Assembly (NCBI RefSeq): GCF_003610255.1
Contig: NZ_RAPS01000003.1
Span: 112,254 to 176,253, forward strand
DNA from: Streptomyces sp. TLI_171
Lineage (GTDB): Bacteria; Actinomycetota; Actinomycetes; Streptomycetales; Streptomycetaceae
Direction: 5' to 3'
DNA length: 64,000 nucleotides
In this document: positions 1 through 10,107 of the stretch, one piece after another
How the letters are laid out: each line of letters opens with the position of its first letter
Position numbering within the stretch: position 1 is the first letter of the stretch
Made by a program: the position numbers and the translations under genes
Notes under the pieces: generated by a model
What the model saw: only the letters and a program-made list of their open reading frames with translations
Database searches by the model: none
What the model was told of the DNA's origin: nothing

Positions 1-1290
1 TGTCCTCTGCCCAATCGGCCAGGGCCCGCACGAACTCCTCCGATGCGTGCACCCGTCCGGGCCCGGTCCGCTGCAGGCCCGCCGCGTGCAGCGCCGCCCA
101 CGTCTCCCGCGACACGCACGCCAGGCCCCGGCCGACGTTGTAGAACCATTGACCGGTGACGGCGGAGCCCTCCGCGCCCTTCGGCGCCACCACCTCTCGC
201 TCCCCGGGCATGCGGCCGGTGCGGCCGGGGTCCGCCGCCTGCCAGGCCTGCAGGGCCTCCACCGCCCGCACCTGGTCGGCACGCGTGCGAGGGGCTGGCA
301 GGCCCAGCCTCCCAGCCGCGCCGGCGGCTCCGCCCAGCTCCCGGTACTGGGCGGTGCTGAGCGTGGCATCGCCGGCCCGGACGGCCTGCCAGTAGTCCCG
401 CAGATTCTGCGGCTGCCTGTACGCGTCTTCGAAGGCGGGTCCCTCGTCGGGCTCCGTGGCGTCCGGGTTGTCCTCTGCCCAATCGGCCAGGGCCCGCACG
501 AACTCCTCCGATGCGTGCACCCGTACGGGCCCGGTCCGCTGCAGGCCCGCCGCGTGCAGCGCCGCCCACGTCTCCCGCGACACCCACGTCATGCCCCGGC
601 CGACGTTGTAGAACCACCGGCCGGTGACAGCGGCGCCGTCGGCGTCGGCCTCCGCCACCGTCTCCGGTAGCTTGGGCATGAGGCCGGTGCGGCCGGGGGC
701 CGCCGCCTGCCAGGCCTGCAGGGCCTCCACCGCCCGCACCTGCTCGGTGCGCGTGCGGGGAGGGGGCGCTGGCAGGCCCAGCCTCCCGGCCGCGCCGGCG
801 GCTCCGCCCAGCTCCCGGTACTGGGCGGTGCTGAGCGTGGCATCGCCGGCCCGGACGGCCTGCCAGTAGTCCCGCAGATTCTGCGGCTGCCTGTACGCGT
901 CTTCGAAGGCGGGTCCCTCGTCGGGCTCCGTGGCGTCCGGGTTGTCCTCTGCCCAATCGGCCAGGGCCCGCACGAACTCCTCCGATGCGTGCACCCGTAC
1001 GGGCCCGGTCCGCTGCAGGCCCGCCGCGTGCAGCGCCGCCCACGTCTCCCGCGACACCCACGTCATGCCCCGGCCGACGTCGTAGAACCACCGGCCGGTG
1101 ACAGCGGCGCCGTCGGCGTCGGCCTCCGCCACCGTCTCCTGTCGCCTGGGCATGCGGCCGGGGGCCGCCGCCTGCCAGGCCTGCAGGGCCTCCACCGCCC
1201 GCACCTGCTCCGTGCGCGTGCGGGGAGGGGGCGCTGGCAGGCCCAGCCTCCCGGCCGCGCCGGCAGTCGCAGCAGCGGCCTTCTTCGTCC
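1..1290. repeat. Tandem coding repeat, unit about 470 bp, nearly three copies
   Basis: The same block starts at 1, 469 and 943 (spacings 468 and 474 bp, 156 and 158 codons) and lies in frame in the giant minus-strand gene. Copies are almost identical at the DNA level with in-frame differences, which suggests recent duplication or gene conversion. The array may continue beyond the left edge. Confidence 0.9.
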
Positions 1291-4200
1291 TCAGGGCCTC
1301 TTCCACGACTCTCCCGGTGCGTTCGGGATCGTGGTTGAGGCCGCGGGCGATATTGAGGAACACCATGAACACGGATCGCTGGAGGTCCTGGCTCAAGTTG
1401 GAGGGCACCGGCGCGATCTGGTTGACCAACGTATGCGCTTGACCGACCAATCGCCGGGCCTCCGCAACGTTCCCCACCTCGGCCGCCAGGCGGTCGAACA
1501 ATCGCTGCACCTGGGCCGGCCCGGCTACGAACGTGGAGTCCCCGCCCACCGGCCCGTCACTACCGGCATCCCATACCGGGCCATACACCGCTCGCCCGGA
1601 CTCACTGCGCCTCCATCCACCGAGATACCCCCTGAGCGCAGCGATGAAATCTCCCGGTCCGCCGCCACCTTCCGCGGCAGCACTGGGCCCAGCAGTCGCA
1701 ACCCCACCGTCCTGAACCCCGGCTGCGGGGATCGGGTTCGCCGGATGCGGATTGCTCGTTCCCCAGTGGGGCTGGTAGAGGCTCTCCGTCTGGCTGACCG
1801 TCAGGGTCTGCCCGACGGCGGTCGGCAGGTCCGCCGCATTGAGGGTCTCCTCGGTGGCAATGGCAGTGCCGGCCGCGTCGGTGACCGGAACGCCCGGAAC
1901 GGCGGGGGCCGTGGTGGTCGGTGAGGGGGTGAAGAAGCTTCCGCCCGTTTCCCGGGCCGGGTGGGGGTGGTTGTTCGGGCCTGCGGAGGTCTCCTGATCC
2001 GCTGCCGCCTGGTTGAGCATCTGGATCATTTCGGCGTCGTGCGACGACCTCGCTGCCGGGGATTCGGCCAAAGTCCGAAGGAGGTCCTCTTGTGTGCGGA
2101 GCCAGTCGAGTGTCGCTGCTGAGGCGTCGGCGCCGTTCACTACCCGTGCGAGTGCGGGAACGGCGACGAGCGCCGTCCACAACAGGCTGCCGTCGCCCTT
2201 GTCGTAGGCCCGGTCCTCGGCGAGGTCGGGGTGGCGAGCCACGAGCCTGTCCAGCGTGTCGTGGTGCATCGTCAGTTCGGAGGTGTCCGCGAGGGTGGTG
2301 GCGGTGCCCTCGAGGATGCTGAACCAGTCGGTCAGGGCGTCGGGGTGGCCGGGGGCCGTCTGCCCGCCGGCGCCACCCACCTCCTGACCGACGACCGGAC
2401 CACCCGCAACTGCGTAGCCAGTGGTGGTCCGTGCGCCGGTGATCTCCCCCGCGCCGCCGGGGTCCGCACCGCTGGACGATCCCGCACCCTCCCGCGTGCC
2501 CGGGCCGGTGGACGACCCCGCCACAGGCTCGACCGGAGCGAGCATGCCGGCAGGATGCGGCTCGCTCCAACCCTTCTGGTAATGCTCGAAGAGGTCTCTC
2601 ACCTGCCCGGTCGTCAGGACTGCTGCGTGGTCGGACGGGAGATCCGCCAGCACCGCCACGAAGAGCTGAAACCGCAACGGCGGGCGGGGTGCGAAGATCT
2701 GGCGAACGAAATCATCGCGGGTTTCCTGCTCCGTCTCCCGAAACCAGGCGGCAAACGCCGGCACTCGGACCAGTGCCACGCCCAACACGGTCCGGTTCTC
2801 CAAGGAATCGAGAAGGCGCGGGAAGGCCTCCAGGGTCGGGGCCAGTTCGCTCCAGCGGGAAACGCCGGGAAGACCGTCTCGGACGGAGCGCCTATCCGCG
2901 TTCAGGTCTTCCTTGGTGGGCATGGGCGTGGTGCGGGCGTCTGCCGGGAGCGTGCTGAGAACGATGGCGAATCTCCCGAGCTCCCGGTGTATCCGGGCGC
3001 GCGTCAGAGCGGCGGCCTCGTCCTTCGGGAGCCCATTGACCCAACCGACCAGAGAATGTCGGTTGAATGTGCTGAACCAGCGGACGCGCTCCAGGGTGAC
3101 GTTGCCGGCGGTGGTGAGGAACTCGGCGAACGCCCGGGACCTGCGCGCCGCTTCCCACAGCGAACTACTTTGGCTGGCTGCTCTGCTCAGCTGGGGGTGG
3201 GCCTCGAGAAGGTCGGCGAGGTGCTCGATCCCGTCCACCCCGCGGTGGGCGAGCAGGGCGGCACGGTCACTCCTGTTAAGGGCTCCGGCGGCCTGGTTGC
3301 GCAGGGCTCCGCCGTTGACGCTGCCGGTGACGGTCGTGCGGGCGGTGTCGGTCGTGGTGTCTTCGGTCCTAGTGGTGGCGTGGAGTGCGAGGAGGTTGTG
3401 GGCGGTGTCGGGATCGGTGTGGAGGGCGTAAGCGGTCACCGCGGCCAGCCGGGAGCGCCGCCGCAGCATCTCGCGCGTCGACGGATCGGCCGCGATGACC
3501 ACACTGGGCCCCTTCTGGGGCAGAACGTTCTGCAACAGCGACGTCCACGCCTCGCCCACAAGCCCCTCGGCCCGCTCCTGACCCACCAGCGACACAAGAT
3601 GGGCGTGTATACGCTCGGGATCCTCCTCGTCCCACACCGGATGCCCCCTCCTCTTCCCCACTGCAACATCCCCGGACGCACCACCCGCAACGACCGCACC
3701 CTCACCGGCCGCGCCCTCACCCCTCATACCGTCCCCGGTCGAATCATCCCCGGGGCCGTCGGTCGCTGTTGTGGTGCTGGCGGCTGCCGTGTCGTCGGTG
3801 TTCTCCGCCGGCCGCTCCGTACGCTTCTTCCCAGCCTCCGCCCAGCCCTTCAGGACAGCACCGAACAACCCGCTTACATCACCACCGTCACCGGCCAGTG
3901 AGCCGGCAACGAACGGCTCCCGCAGCTCCGCGACGTCCGACCGCGAAGAATCGTCCCGAGACAGCACGGTGAACACCCGCCGGGCAACCGTCGGACCGAC
4001 CCGACCGTCCGCAGTGCGATCCGACCCCACACCACTCGTGACAGAGCCCGCAACTCCGGCCTCGACTGCGACCGAGCTTCGGCCACCGGACCGATCCGAA
4101 CCTGGGCTTTGCCCGGCCGTTACATCGATGTCGGGTGAGAGCGCGAACTCCTCCTCGTCGCGGGTGTCGAAGTCGTCGTCAGAACCGTCGCCGGAGCCGA

Positions 4201-6904
4201 GTTCGGGGACGGGGTCCGCGTCGATGACGTCTTCGTCGAGGACGTCCTCGCGGCGCACGCGTTGCTGTGCGTCGAACTCCTCCCGCGAGGCGTGCCTCCG
4301 GGCTGTCGTCGTCCCGGCGTTCTCCCCCGGGTCCGATTCCACTGCTGGCGCAGGTTGCGGCGCGGGCAGGGTGATGCCAGCCGGGCCGGGAGTGTCTTCG
4401 CCGGTGGTCTCGATCCGCGCGGGGGCGCCGGCTGCGGGGCCTGTGCCGTTGAGCGCGGCCAGGACACGGTCGGCCGCGGTCGAGGACTGCACGCCACGGG
4501 GCCGGGCGCTCCCCTCGCCGCCTCCGCCGGCCTCAGCCGCGGTCCCCGGCACGACGAGGCCGTCGACGACGACACGCCCGGCGTCCGAACCCGCGGCTTC
4601 GGCGCCCGAGGCTTCGGCGCCCGAGGCTTCGGCGCCCGCGGGTCGGGGGCCGGAGGTGACGGGGCCGGAGGCGACCGCGCGCGGCCCGGGTGCCGTCCGG
4701 GCCGCGCTCTGCAGGACAGGATCGCCGACCGACCGCGTGCCGCCGGTGGCGCCGTCGGCCGCAACACCCTCGACCGACTGCACCCCGGGAGCGGCCGCCG
4801 CCGGCGCGGCACTCCGTGCCTGCGGCCCGTTCTGCCCGGCCACCTCCTGCCCGACCAGGTCCGGCCCGGACCCGACCACGACCGCTCCCCGCGGAGCACT
4901 CCGGTCCCCGACAACGGGAACAGCGCTCCCGACAGGGATGCCGGCGGTGGTCACGGGAGCAGTGCCGCTCACCGCCGGGCCCGTCCCCGCGGCAGCAAGG
5001 CCGGTGCCGGCGGTGCCGGGGGTGGTCACGGGAGCGGTGCCGCTCGCCGTCGGATCCGTGCCCGCGGCAGCAAGGCCGGTGCCGGCGGTGCCGGCTGTGG
5101 TGAGGAGGGCGGTGCGGCTCGCCGTCGGATCCGTCCCTGCGGCAGCAAGGTCGGTGAGGGCGGTGCCGGGGGTGGTCACGGGAGCGGTGCCGCTCGCCGT
5201 CGGATCCGTGCCCGCGGCAGCAAGGCCGGTGCCGGCGGTGCCGGCTGTGGTGAGGAGGGCGGCGCCGCCCTTCGCCGGACCCGACCCCGCCACGGTGAGG
5301 GGCTGGGGTGTCGTGTCCGTGGCGTGGGTCGCGCCATCGCCGGCCCGGCCGAGCGCACCCGTGGGAGCGGCGTGCTGCATCACAGGACCGGACGGGGCGG
5401 CGTCGACCGGCACACCCACACGGCCCGCGTACTCCACGCCGGCGACCGCGGCAGGCACAGCGACGGCGGCGGCGGTGCCGCGAGCGCCAGCAGCGGCCGG
5501 GGCGCGCGTGTCCTCCGAATCGGGGACGGAAACATCCGCGGTCGCGGTCGCGGTCGCGGTCGTGGGTCGTGGCAGCGCGGCAGACGCGGGCAGCGAACTC
5601 GCGGACTGCCGCGCGACAGGCTGCGGCCCCTGCCCGGAAGCGTGCCCGTCACGGAAAGCCGCACGCGTGTCACCGGAGTCCGCAGCCGAAGCACCCGCGG
5701 CCGCGGGCCGGGCAAGCCCCACCGCCGCTGCAACCGCGGTGTCGCGTTCCCGCACCTCCTGCGTCCCGCCGCGCGTCGCCGACGTGTCGTCGACACCGAT
5801 CGCCCGGTCCGACCGCGCAGCCCCCCGCGTGCCCACCGCACCCGCATCCGCTGTGCTCCCCGCCGCACCGAACGCGGTGACGAGCCCCGGCAGCGAGGCC
5901 GGGCCCGTCGCGAGCGCCGCACCCGCAGCGGGAAGCCCGTTCAGGTGGGCCTCAAGACCCTCGAGGCCGTGCCCCTTGTCGAGGCCCAGGACGCCCTTCG
6001 CCCACTGCGCGCCCTCGAAGACGAAAAGCTCAAAGACACTGCTCACCCCCGAACCCGCGAAACCCACCGGACTGAACCCCCCGCCGACCACCGCCGCAAC
6101 CGCCGCGCTCTCCAACAAGGCCTCGGTGACCGCGTTCGACCCCACACTCCACGGATGGCTGCGCCCCAACCCGGTCTTCGCCCCCACCGCCTTCGCGAAA
6201 GCCGACCCCGACACCACCGAAAGCGCCGGCTTGTGCAAACCCCCGATGAACGCACCCATCGCACCCGACCTGGCGATACCCCTCCAGTCGTACCCGCGCC
6301 GACGAAACCCGCTCGGCGCCCCGTCGATCATGAACGTCTGCGCCGCGAAACTCGTCAACGACTCCGACAACGCCTCCAACGCCGCCGCCGCACCCAACCG
6401 CCCCACCCGAGTCAACCGCACCAGCCGCACCAGCAACCGCACCCGCGCCCGCGCCATCAACAACGCCCGCTGCACACCCGCCCACGCCGGGAAGAACGGC
6501 TCCAACATCTCCAGAACCACAAGCTCCACGAAAAGCTGCACCAGCTCCGCGACCAACTCGACCTTGCCCTCGAAGATCTGCGACGCCGTACCACGCTGAA
6601 CCCCCGACACCGACGACACCTGCCCCCGCACCCCGCGCAGCAGACCCCCGCCACCATCCGTGAACTGCCCCATCGCCCGCACGAACTGCTCACGCGTCTC
6701 CGAAGGCAAATGCCGCGCCGCACCACGCACCGCATCATCGACATCCGCCTCGAAATCCCGGACCATCGACGCGATCCGAGCCAAACCCTCCGACGACTCC
6801 AACGCCAACGACGCACTCGCCTGCGGAAAAAACGACCCCGTCAACACAAACATCAAAACATCCAACACCGAGCCACGCCCCACCACCGGCTCAGCCACCA
6901 CCAC
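1..6904 (-). CDS. Giant polymorphic-toxin-like protein, C-terminus beyond window
   Basis: Not assigned to a named family. The minus frame stays open from a GTG cluster at 6898-6904 to the left edge, at least 2300 residues, so the effector end is not seen. Residues 1-330 are helical and match the N-terminus of the giant gene at 10294. Residues 335-840 are an Ala/Pro/Thr/Val-rich linker of short repeats (GTAPVTT, GLAAAGTDP). An acidic stretch follows at about 880-925, then helical segments, then tandem units of about 157 residues from about residue 1880. Each unit has two HA-domain-like halves (VEALQAWQ...GRWFYNVGRG...SRETWAALHAAGL and SEEFVRALADW...LRDYW...QYRELG). I infer a modular toxin or effector with a conserved N-terminal delivery part and a variable C-terminus. 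The GTG at 6904 is chosen by analogy with the paralog; 6901 and 6898 are alternatives. Confidence 0.75.
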   Translation of the reverse strand, partial: MVVAEPVVGRGSVLDVLMFVLTGSFFPQASASLALESSEGLARIASMVRDFEADVDDAVRGAARHLPSETREQFVRAMGQFTDGGGGLLRGVRGQVSSVSGVQRGTASQIFEGKVELVAELVQLFVELVVLEMLEPFFPAWAGVQRALLMARARVRLLVRLVRLTRVGRLGAAAALEALSESLTSFAAQTFMIDGAPSGFRRRGYDWRGIARSGAMGAFIGGLHKPALSVVSGSAFAKAVGAKTGLGRSHPWSVGSNAVTEALLESAAVAAVVGGGFSPVGFAGSGVSSVFELFVFEGAQWAKGVLGLDKGHGLEGLEAHLNGLPAAGAALATGPASLPGLVTAFGAAGSTADAGAVGTRGAARSDRAIGVDDTSATRGGTQEVRERDTAVAAAVGLARPAAAGASAADSGDTRAAFRDGHASGQGPQPVARQSASSLPASAALPRPTTATATATADVSVPDSEDTRAPAAAGARGTAAAVAVPAAVAGVEYAGRVGVPVDAAPSGPVMQHAAPTGALGRAGDGATHATDTTPQPLTVAGSGPAKGGAALLTTAGTAGTGLAAAGTDPTASGTAPVTTPGTALTDLAAAGTDPTASRTALLTTAGTAGTGLAAAGTDPTASGTAPVTTPGTAGTGLAAAGTGPAVSGTAPVTTAGIPVGSAVPVVGDRSAPRGAVVVGSGPDLVGQEVAGQNGPQARSAAPAAAAPGVQSVEGVAADGATGGTRSVGDPVLQSAARTAPGPRAVASGPVTSGPRPAGAEASGAEASGAEAAGSDAGRVVVDGLVVPGTAAEAGGGGEGSARPRGVQSSTAADRVLAALNGTGPAAGAPARIETTGEDTPGPAGITLPAPQPAPAVESDPGENAGTTTARRHASREEFDAQQRVRREDVLDEDVIDADPVPELGSGDGSDDDFDTRDEEEFALSPDIDVTAGQSPGSDRSGGRSSVAVEAGVAGSVTSGVGSDRTADGRVGPTVARRVFTVLSRDDSSRSDVAELREPFVAGSLAGDGGDVSGLFGAVLKGWAEAGKKRTERPAENTDDTAAASTTTATDGPGDDSTGDGMRGEGAAGEGAVVAGGASGDVAVGKRRGHPVWDEEDPERIHAHLVSLVGQERAEGLVGEAWTSLLQNVLPQKGPSVVIAADPSTREMLRRRSRLAAVTAYALHTDPDTAHNLLALHATTRTEDTTTDTARTTVTGSVNGGALRNQAAGALNRSDRAALLAHRGVDGIEHLADLLEAHPQLSRAASQSSSLWEAARRSRAFAEFLTTAGNVTLERVRWFSTFNRHSLVGWVNGLPKDEAAALTRARIHRELGRFAIVLSTLPADARTTPMPTKEDLNADRRSVRDGLPGVSRWSELAPTLEAFPRLLDSLENRTVLGVALVRVPAFAAWFRETEQETRDDFVRQIFAPRPPLRFQLFVAVLADLPSDHAAVLTTGQVRDLFEHYQKGWSEPHPAGMLAPVEPVAGSSTGPGTREGAGSSSGADPGGAGEITGARTTTGYAVAGGPVVGQEVGGAGGQTAPGHPDALTDWFSILEGTATTLADTSELTMHHDTLDRLVARHPDLAEDRAYDKGDGSLLWTALVAVPALARVVNGADASAATLDWLRTQEDLLRTLAESPAARSSHDAEMIQMLNQAAADQETSAGPNNHPHPARETGGSFFTPSPTTTAPAVPGVPVTDAAGTAIATEETLNAADLPTAVGQTLTVSQTESLYQPHWGTSNPHPANPIPAAGVQDGGVATAGPSAAAEGGGGPGDFIAALRGYLGGWRRSESGRAVYGPVWDAGSDGPVGGDSTFVAGPAQVQRLFDRLAAEVGNVAEARRLVGQAHTLVNQIAPVPSNLSQDLQRSVFMVFLNIARGLNHDPERTGRVVEEALRTKKAAAATAGAAGRLGLPAPPPRTRTEQVRAVEALQAWQAAAPGRMPRRQETVAEADADGAAVTGRWFYDVGRGMTWVSRETWAALHAAGLQRTGPVRVHASEEFVRALADWAEDNPDATEPDEGPAFEDAYRQPQNLRDYWQAVRAGDATLSTAQYRELGGAAGAAGRLGLPAPPPRTRTEQVRAVEALQAWQAAAPGRTGLMPKLPETVAEADADGAAVTGRWFYNVGRGMTWVSRETWAALHAAGLQRTGPVRVHASEEFVRALADWAEDNPDATEPDEGPAFEDAYRQPQNLRDYWQAVRAGDATLSTAQYRELGGAAGAAGRLGLPAPRTRADQVRAVEALQAWQAADPGRTGRMPGEREVVAPKGAEGSAVTGQWFYNVGRGLACVSRETWAALHAAGLQRTGPGRVHASEEFVRALADWAED

Positions 6905-7107
6905 ACACCACCCCCCACACCCACCCCAGCCGAAAACACCCCACCAGCCAACCAGCCCACCAGCCCAACCCTGCACGTCTAAACAGGTGTCAGAAACAGC
7001 CGCACGATCCCCCACCGGGGTACATCACCTACGGACACCAGACCCTGCCCGAACGAACACAAAGAAACCCGTCCGGGCCTGCAAAAAAGACGGCTCTGGG
7101 GTCTGTC
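4390..7107. repeat. Left arm of large inverted repeat
   Basis: Reverse-complement counterpart of 10108-12640. It covers the N-terminal and linker coding sequence of the giant minus-strand gene plus about 200 bp upstream, including a well conserved block around 7020-7075 (matching 10138-10200) that may hold the promoter. Similarity fades after the shared linker, and the two genes then encode unrelated C-terminal parts. Confidence 0.8.
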
Positions 7108-7115
7108 CGGTGAAT

Positions 7116-8745
7116 GGCTCTGTCCCGTAATCGGTGGTGACGAGGTGTGACGGTCGTCGTTGGCATGGTGTGCGTGATGTCAACAAGCTTGTGGGCGTGG
7201 TGTTTTCGGGCCTGTCAGCCTTGGTCGTCGAGGGTGTGGCGGACGAGGGCGAGGTCATCCGGGTGTCGGCGCGGACGCGGGACAATCCGGTGCCGTGCCC
7301 GGCGTCGGGCGGCCGTCGGGGCGGGTGCACGGCTTCCACGGCCGGAGGGTCGCGGACGTCCCGGTCGACGGGCGGAGGGTCGTGGTGTCGGTGCGGCTGC
7401 GGCGGCTGGTGTGCCCAGTGCTCGGCTGCTCGCGGCAGACGTTCCGCGAGCAGGTCCCCGGCGTCGTGGAGCGCTACCAGCGCCGCACCAGACGACTTTC
7501 CGACCAACTCGGTGCCGTGGTCGAGGAGTTAGCGGGCCGGGCGGGTGCCCGCCTCTCTCGCGCGCTGACGTGCGCAATCTCCCGCTCGACCGCCCTTCGT
7601 CTACTGATGCGCCAGACGCTGCCGCCCCGTCGCGTCCCGCGCGTGCTCGGCGTCGACGACTTCGCCCTCAAGCGCCGGCACCGCTACGCGACCGTGCTCA
7701 TCGACGCCGAGACCGGCGAGCGGATCGACGTCCTGCCCGGCCGCACCACCCAGGCCCTGACCGCGTGGCTGCACGAGCACCCCGGGATCGAGGTGGTCTG
7801 CCGGGACGGATCCGGCTGCTACGGAGAGGCGATCCGCCAGGCCCTGCCCGAAGCGGTGCAGGTCAGCGACAGATGGCACCTCTGGTCGAACCTGTGCCAC
7901 AGGGTCTTGGCCGAGGTCCGCTCCCACGCCGCCTGCTGGGCCACCGCCGTGAACCCCGTCCGACCCGGTGGCATCCGCGAGCAGACCACCCGCGAGCGGT
8001 GGCACAAGGTCCACGACCTGCTCGGCCAGGGCGTCGGCCTGCTCGAATGCGCCCGCAGACTCGACGTCGCCCTGAACACCGTCAAGCGGTACTCCCGCAT
8101 GAAGGAGCCCACTGGCGATCACCGCGCGCCTCGCTACCAGCCCACGCTCGTCGACCCCTACCGCGACCACCTGCGCGCCCGCAGGGCCGAGGACCCCGCA
8201 GTGCCGGTCACCCACCTCCTGCGCGAGATCAAGGAACTCGGCTATACCGGCAGCGCGAACCTGCTGGTCCGCTACCTCACCCAAGGCCGCGCCGAGGGCG
8301 ACAGGCCCGTCACCACGCCGAAGCACTTCGCCCGCCTCCTGCTCACCCGCCCCGAGAACCTCCGCGACAAGGACACCTCACTCCTGCAGGAACTCGTCCA
8401 GACCTGCCCCGAGATGGCCGAACTCGCATGCCTCACGCACGAGTTCGCCACGCTGCTGGCACCGGCCGAGGGCAACGCCGCAAAGCTCACCGACTGGATC
8501 ACCAAGGTCCGCACCGCCGACCTTCCCCAGCTGCACTCCTTCGCCAACGGTCTCGAACTCGACCGCACCGCCGTCAATGCCGGACTCACCCTCCCCTACA
8601 GCAACGGCCGCACCGAGGGCGTCAACACCCGAACCAAACGGATCATGCGGCAGATGCACGGCCGAGCCGGCTTCCCTCTGCTCCGCCACCGAATCCTCCT
8701 CCCGTGATCACCACACAGCGTCACCACCGATTACGGGACAGAGCC
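7116..8745 (+). mobile_element. ISL3-family insertion sequence
   Basis: Bounded by perfect 25-bp terminal inverted repeats (7116-7140 and 8721-8745, starting GGCTCTGTCCCGTAATCGG). It contains one transposase region. The 8 bp on each side do not match, so no clean target duplication remains. The right end lies 4 bp from the neighbouring IS256-type element, which suggests later recombination or a second insertion. Confidence 0.85.
7200..8707 (+). pseudogene. ISL3-family transposase, frameshifted near its N-terminus
   Basis: DDE transposase of the ISL3 family (cut-and-paste transposition). The body from about 7295 reads RVHGFHGRRVADVPVDGRR, VLGVDDFALKRRHRYAT and SDRWHLWSNL, and ends GRTEGVNTRTKRIMRQMHGR, all typical of the family. 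The first 30 or so residues (VFSGLSALVVEGVADEG) are in another frame. The switch falls between about 7285 and 7305 in a GC-rich stretch, exactly where the family's CxxCG zinc-binding motif should be, and that motif reads CPASG here. Either the gene is inactive or there is a small sequence error. A GTG at 7295 would give a shorter protein lacking the N-terminal zinc finger. Confidence 0.75.
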
Positions 8746-8749
8746 AAAT

Positions 8750-10107
8750 GAACGGTGTAACTCGGGTGGGTTGAGTTAGCGGCGGCCGATGGAGAGTCGG
8801 CCGTCGGAGGCGATCTCGAAGGCGTTGAGTGCGGCCTTCCAGCGGGTCGTCCAGCGTTTGCGGCCGGCTCCGGTCGGGTCGAGCGATATGATTGCCCTGT
8901 AGACGCACTTCAGGGCCGCCTGCTCGTTCGGGAAGTGCCCGCGCGAGCGGACGGCTTTGCGGATCCGGGCGTTCACCGACTCGATCGCGTTCGTGGTGCA
9001 GATGACCCGGCGGACCTCGGCGTCGAAGCTCAGGAAGGGCACGAACTCGGCCCAGGCGTTCTCCCAGAGCCGCACGATCGCCGGATACTTCCTGCCCCAT
9101 GCCTCGGAGAACTCCACGAACCGCTCGAGTGCGGCGTCCTCGGTCGGCGCCGTGTAGACGGGCTTGAGCGTCTTGGAGATCTTGTCCCAGTCCTGCCGGG
9201 CCGCGTAGCGGAACGAGGCCCGGATCAGGTGGACGATGCAGGTCTGGGTGACGGCCTGCGGCCAGACCGCGGCGATGGCGTCCGGCAGGGCCTTGAGGCC
9301 GTCGCAGACGACCATGCAGACGTCCGCGACGCCGCGGTTCTTGATCTCGGTCAGCACGTGCAGCCAGTACTTGGCGCCCTCGCCGCCGTCACCGGCCCAG
9401 AGCCCGAGGATCTCGCGGGTGCCCTCGACGGTGACCGCGAGGGCGACGTAGATCGGCCGGTTGGCGACCTGGCCGTCGCGGAGCTTCACGTGCACGCAGT
9501 CGATGAACACCACCGGATAGACCGGGTCGAGGGGCCGGTTCTGCCACTCGGTCATGCCTTCGATCACCTGGTCGGTAATGGTGGAGATGGTCTGCTTCGA
9601 CACGTCCGCGCCGTAGACGTCGGCCAGGTGCGCGGAGATCTCACCGTGCGTCAGGCCGCGGGCGGACAGCGACAGCACCATCTCGTCGACGCCGGACAGG
9701 CGCCGCTGACGCTTGCGGACCAGTTGCGGCTCGAACGAGCCCTCCCTGTCCCGGGGGACGTCGATCTCGACCGGGCCGACCTCGGTCAGCACGGTCTTCG
9801 ACCGGACGCCGTTGCGCGAGTTCCCGCTGCCGGCCCCGGCCGGGTCGTGCTTCTCGTAGCCGAGGTGATCCGTCATCTCGCCTTCGAGCGCGGACTCCAG
9901 GAGCTTCTTCGTCAGCTGCTGGAGCAGACCTCCGGCGCCGGTGAGCTGCAGCCCGCTCGCGCGGGCCCGGTCGACCAACTGCCCGATCAACTGGTCGCCC
10001 AAGGCGTCCGACTGCAACTCCACCGGCCGCACGGCCTCCACGGCCTCAGCCGAGACGGTCACGTCTGTCATCAGGTGCTACTTCCTTGATCGGGAGTTAC
10101 ACCGTTC
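8750..10107 (-). mobile_element. IS256-family insertion sequence
   Basis: A 14-bp perfect inverted repeat (GAACGGTGTAACTC at 8750-8763, complement at 10094-10107) encloses one transposase gene. With one mismatch the match extends outward by about 3 bp. The flanking 8 bp differ. The element sits between the ISL3-type element and the upstream region of the OTU giant gene. Confidence 0.85.
8776..10071 (-). CDS. IS256-family transposase
   Basis: 431 residues, normal length for IS256/Mutator-type DDE transposases. N-terminal segments LLQQLTKKLLESALEGEMTD and LGYEKHDPAG, followed by GNSRNGVRSKTV, are family hallmarks. The central DDE region includes VFIDCVHVKLRDG, GLWAGDGGEGAKYW and VVCDGLKALPDAI, and the C-terminus has the TTNAIESVNARIRKAVRSRGHF segment typical of the family. 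The start is the ATG just inside the right end of the element, and the frame is intact, so this copy may be active. No other gene lies in the element. Confidence 0.93.
   Translation of the reverse strand: MTDVTVSAEAVEAVRPVELQSDALGDQLIGQLVDRARASGLQLTGAGGLLQQLTKKLLESALEGEMTDHLGYEKHDPAGAGSGNSRNGVRSKTVLTEVGPVEIDVPRDREGSFEPQLVRKRQRRLSGVDEMVLSLSARGLTHGEISAHLADVYGADVSKQTISTITDQVIEGMTEWQNRPLDPVYPVVFIDCVHVKLRDGQVANRPIYVALAVTVEGTREILGLWAGDGGEGAKYWLHVLTEIKNRGVADVCMVVCDGLKALPDAIAAVWPQAVTQTCIVHLIRASFRYAARQDWDKISKTLKPVYTAPTEDAALERFVEFSEAWGRKYPAIVRLWENAWAEFVPFLSFDAEVRRVICTTNAIESVNARIRKAVRSRGHFPNEQAALKCVYRAIISLDPTGAGRKRWTTRWKAALNAFEIASDGRLSIGRR

Noticed and set aside
1..1290. CRISPR-like array
   Set aside because: The repeat unit is about 470 bp and encodes in-frame protein repeats, with no short direct repeats or unique spacers.
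3771..6982. Long plus-strand open frames opposite the left giant gene
   Set aside because: They mirror the minus-strand coding sequence, whose N-terminus matches the paralog at 10294. They lack motifs and a sensible start context.
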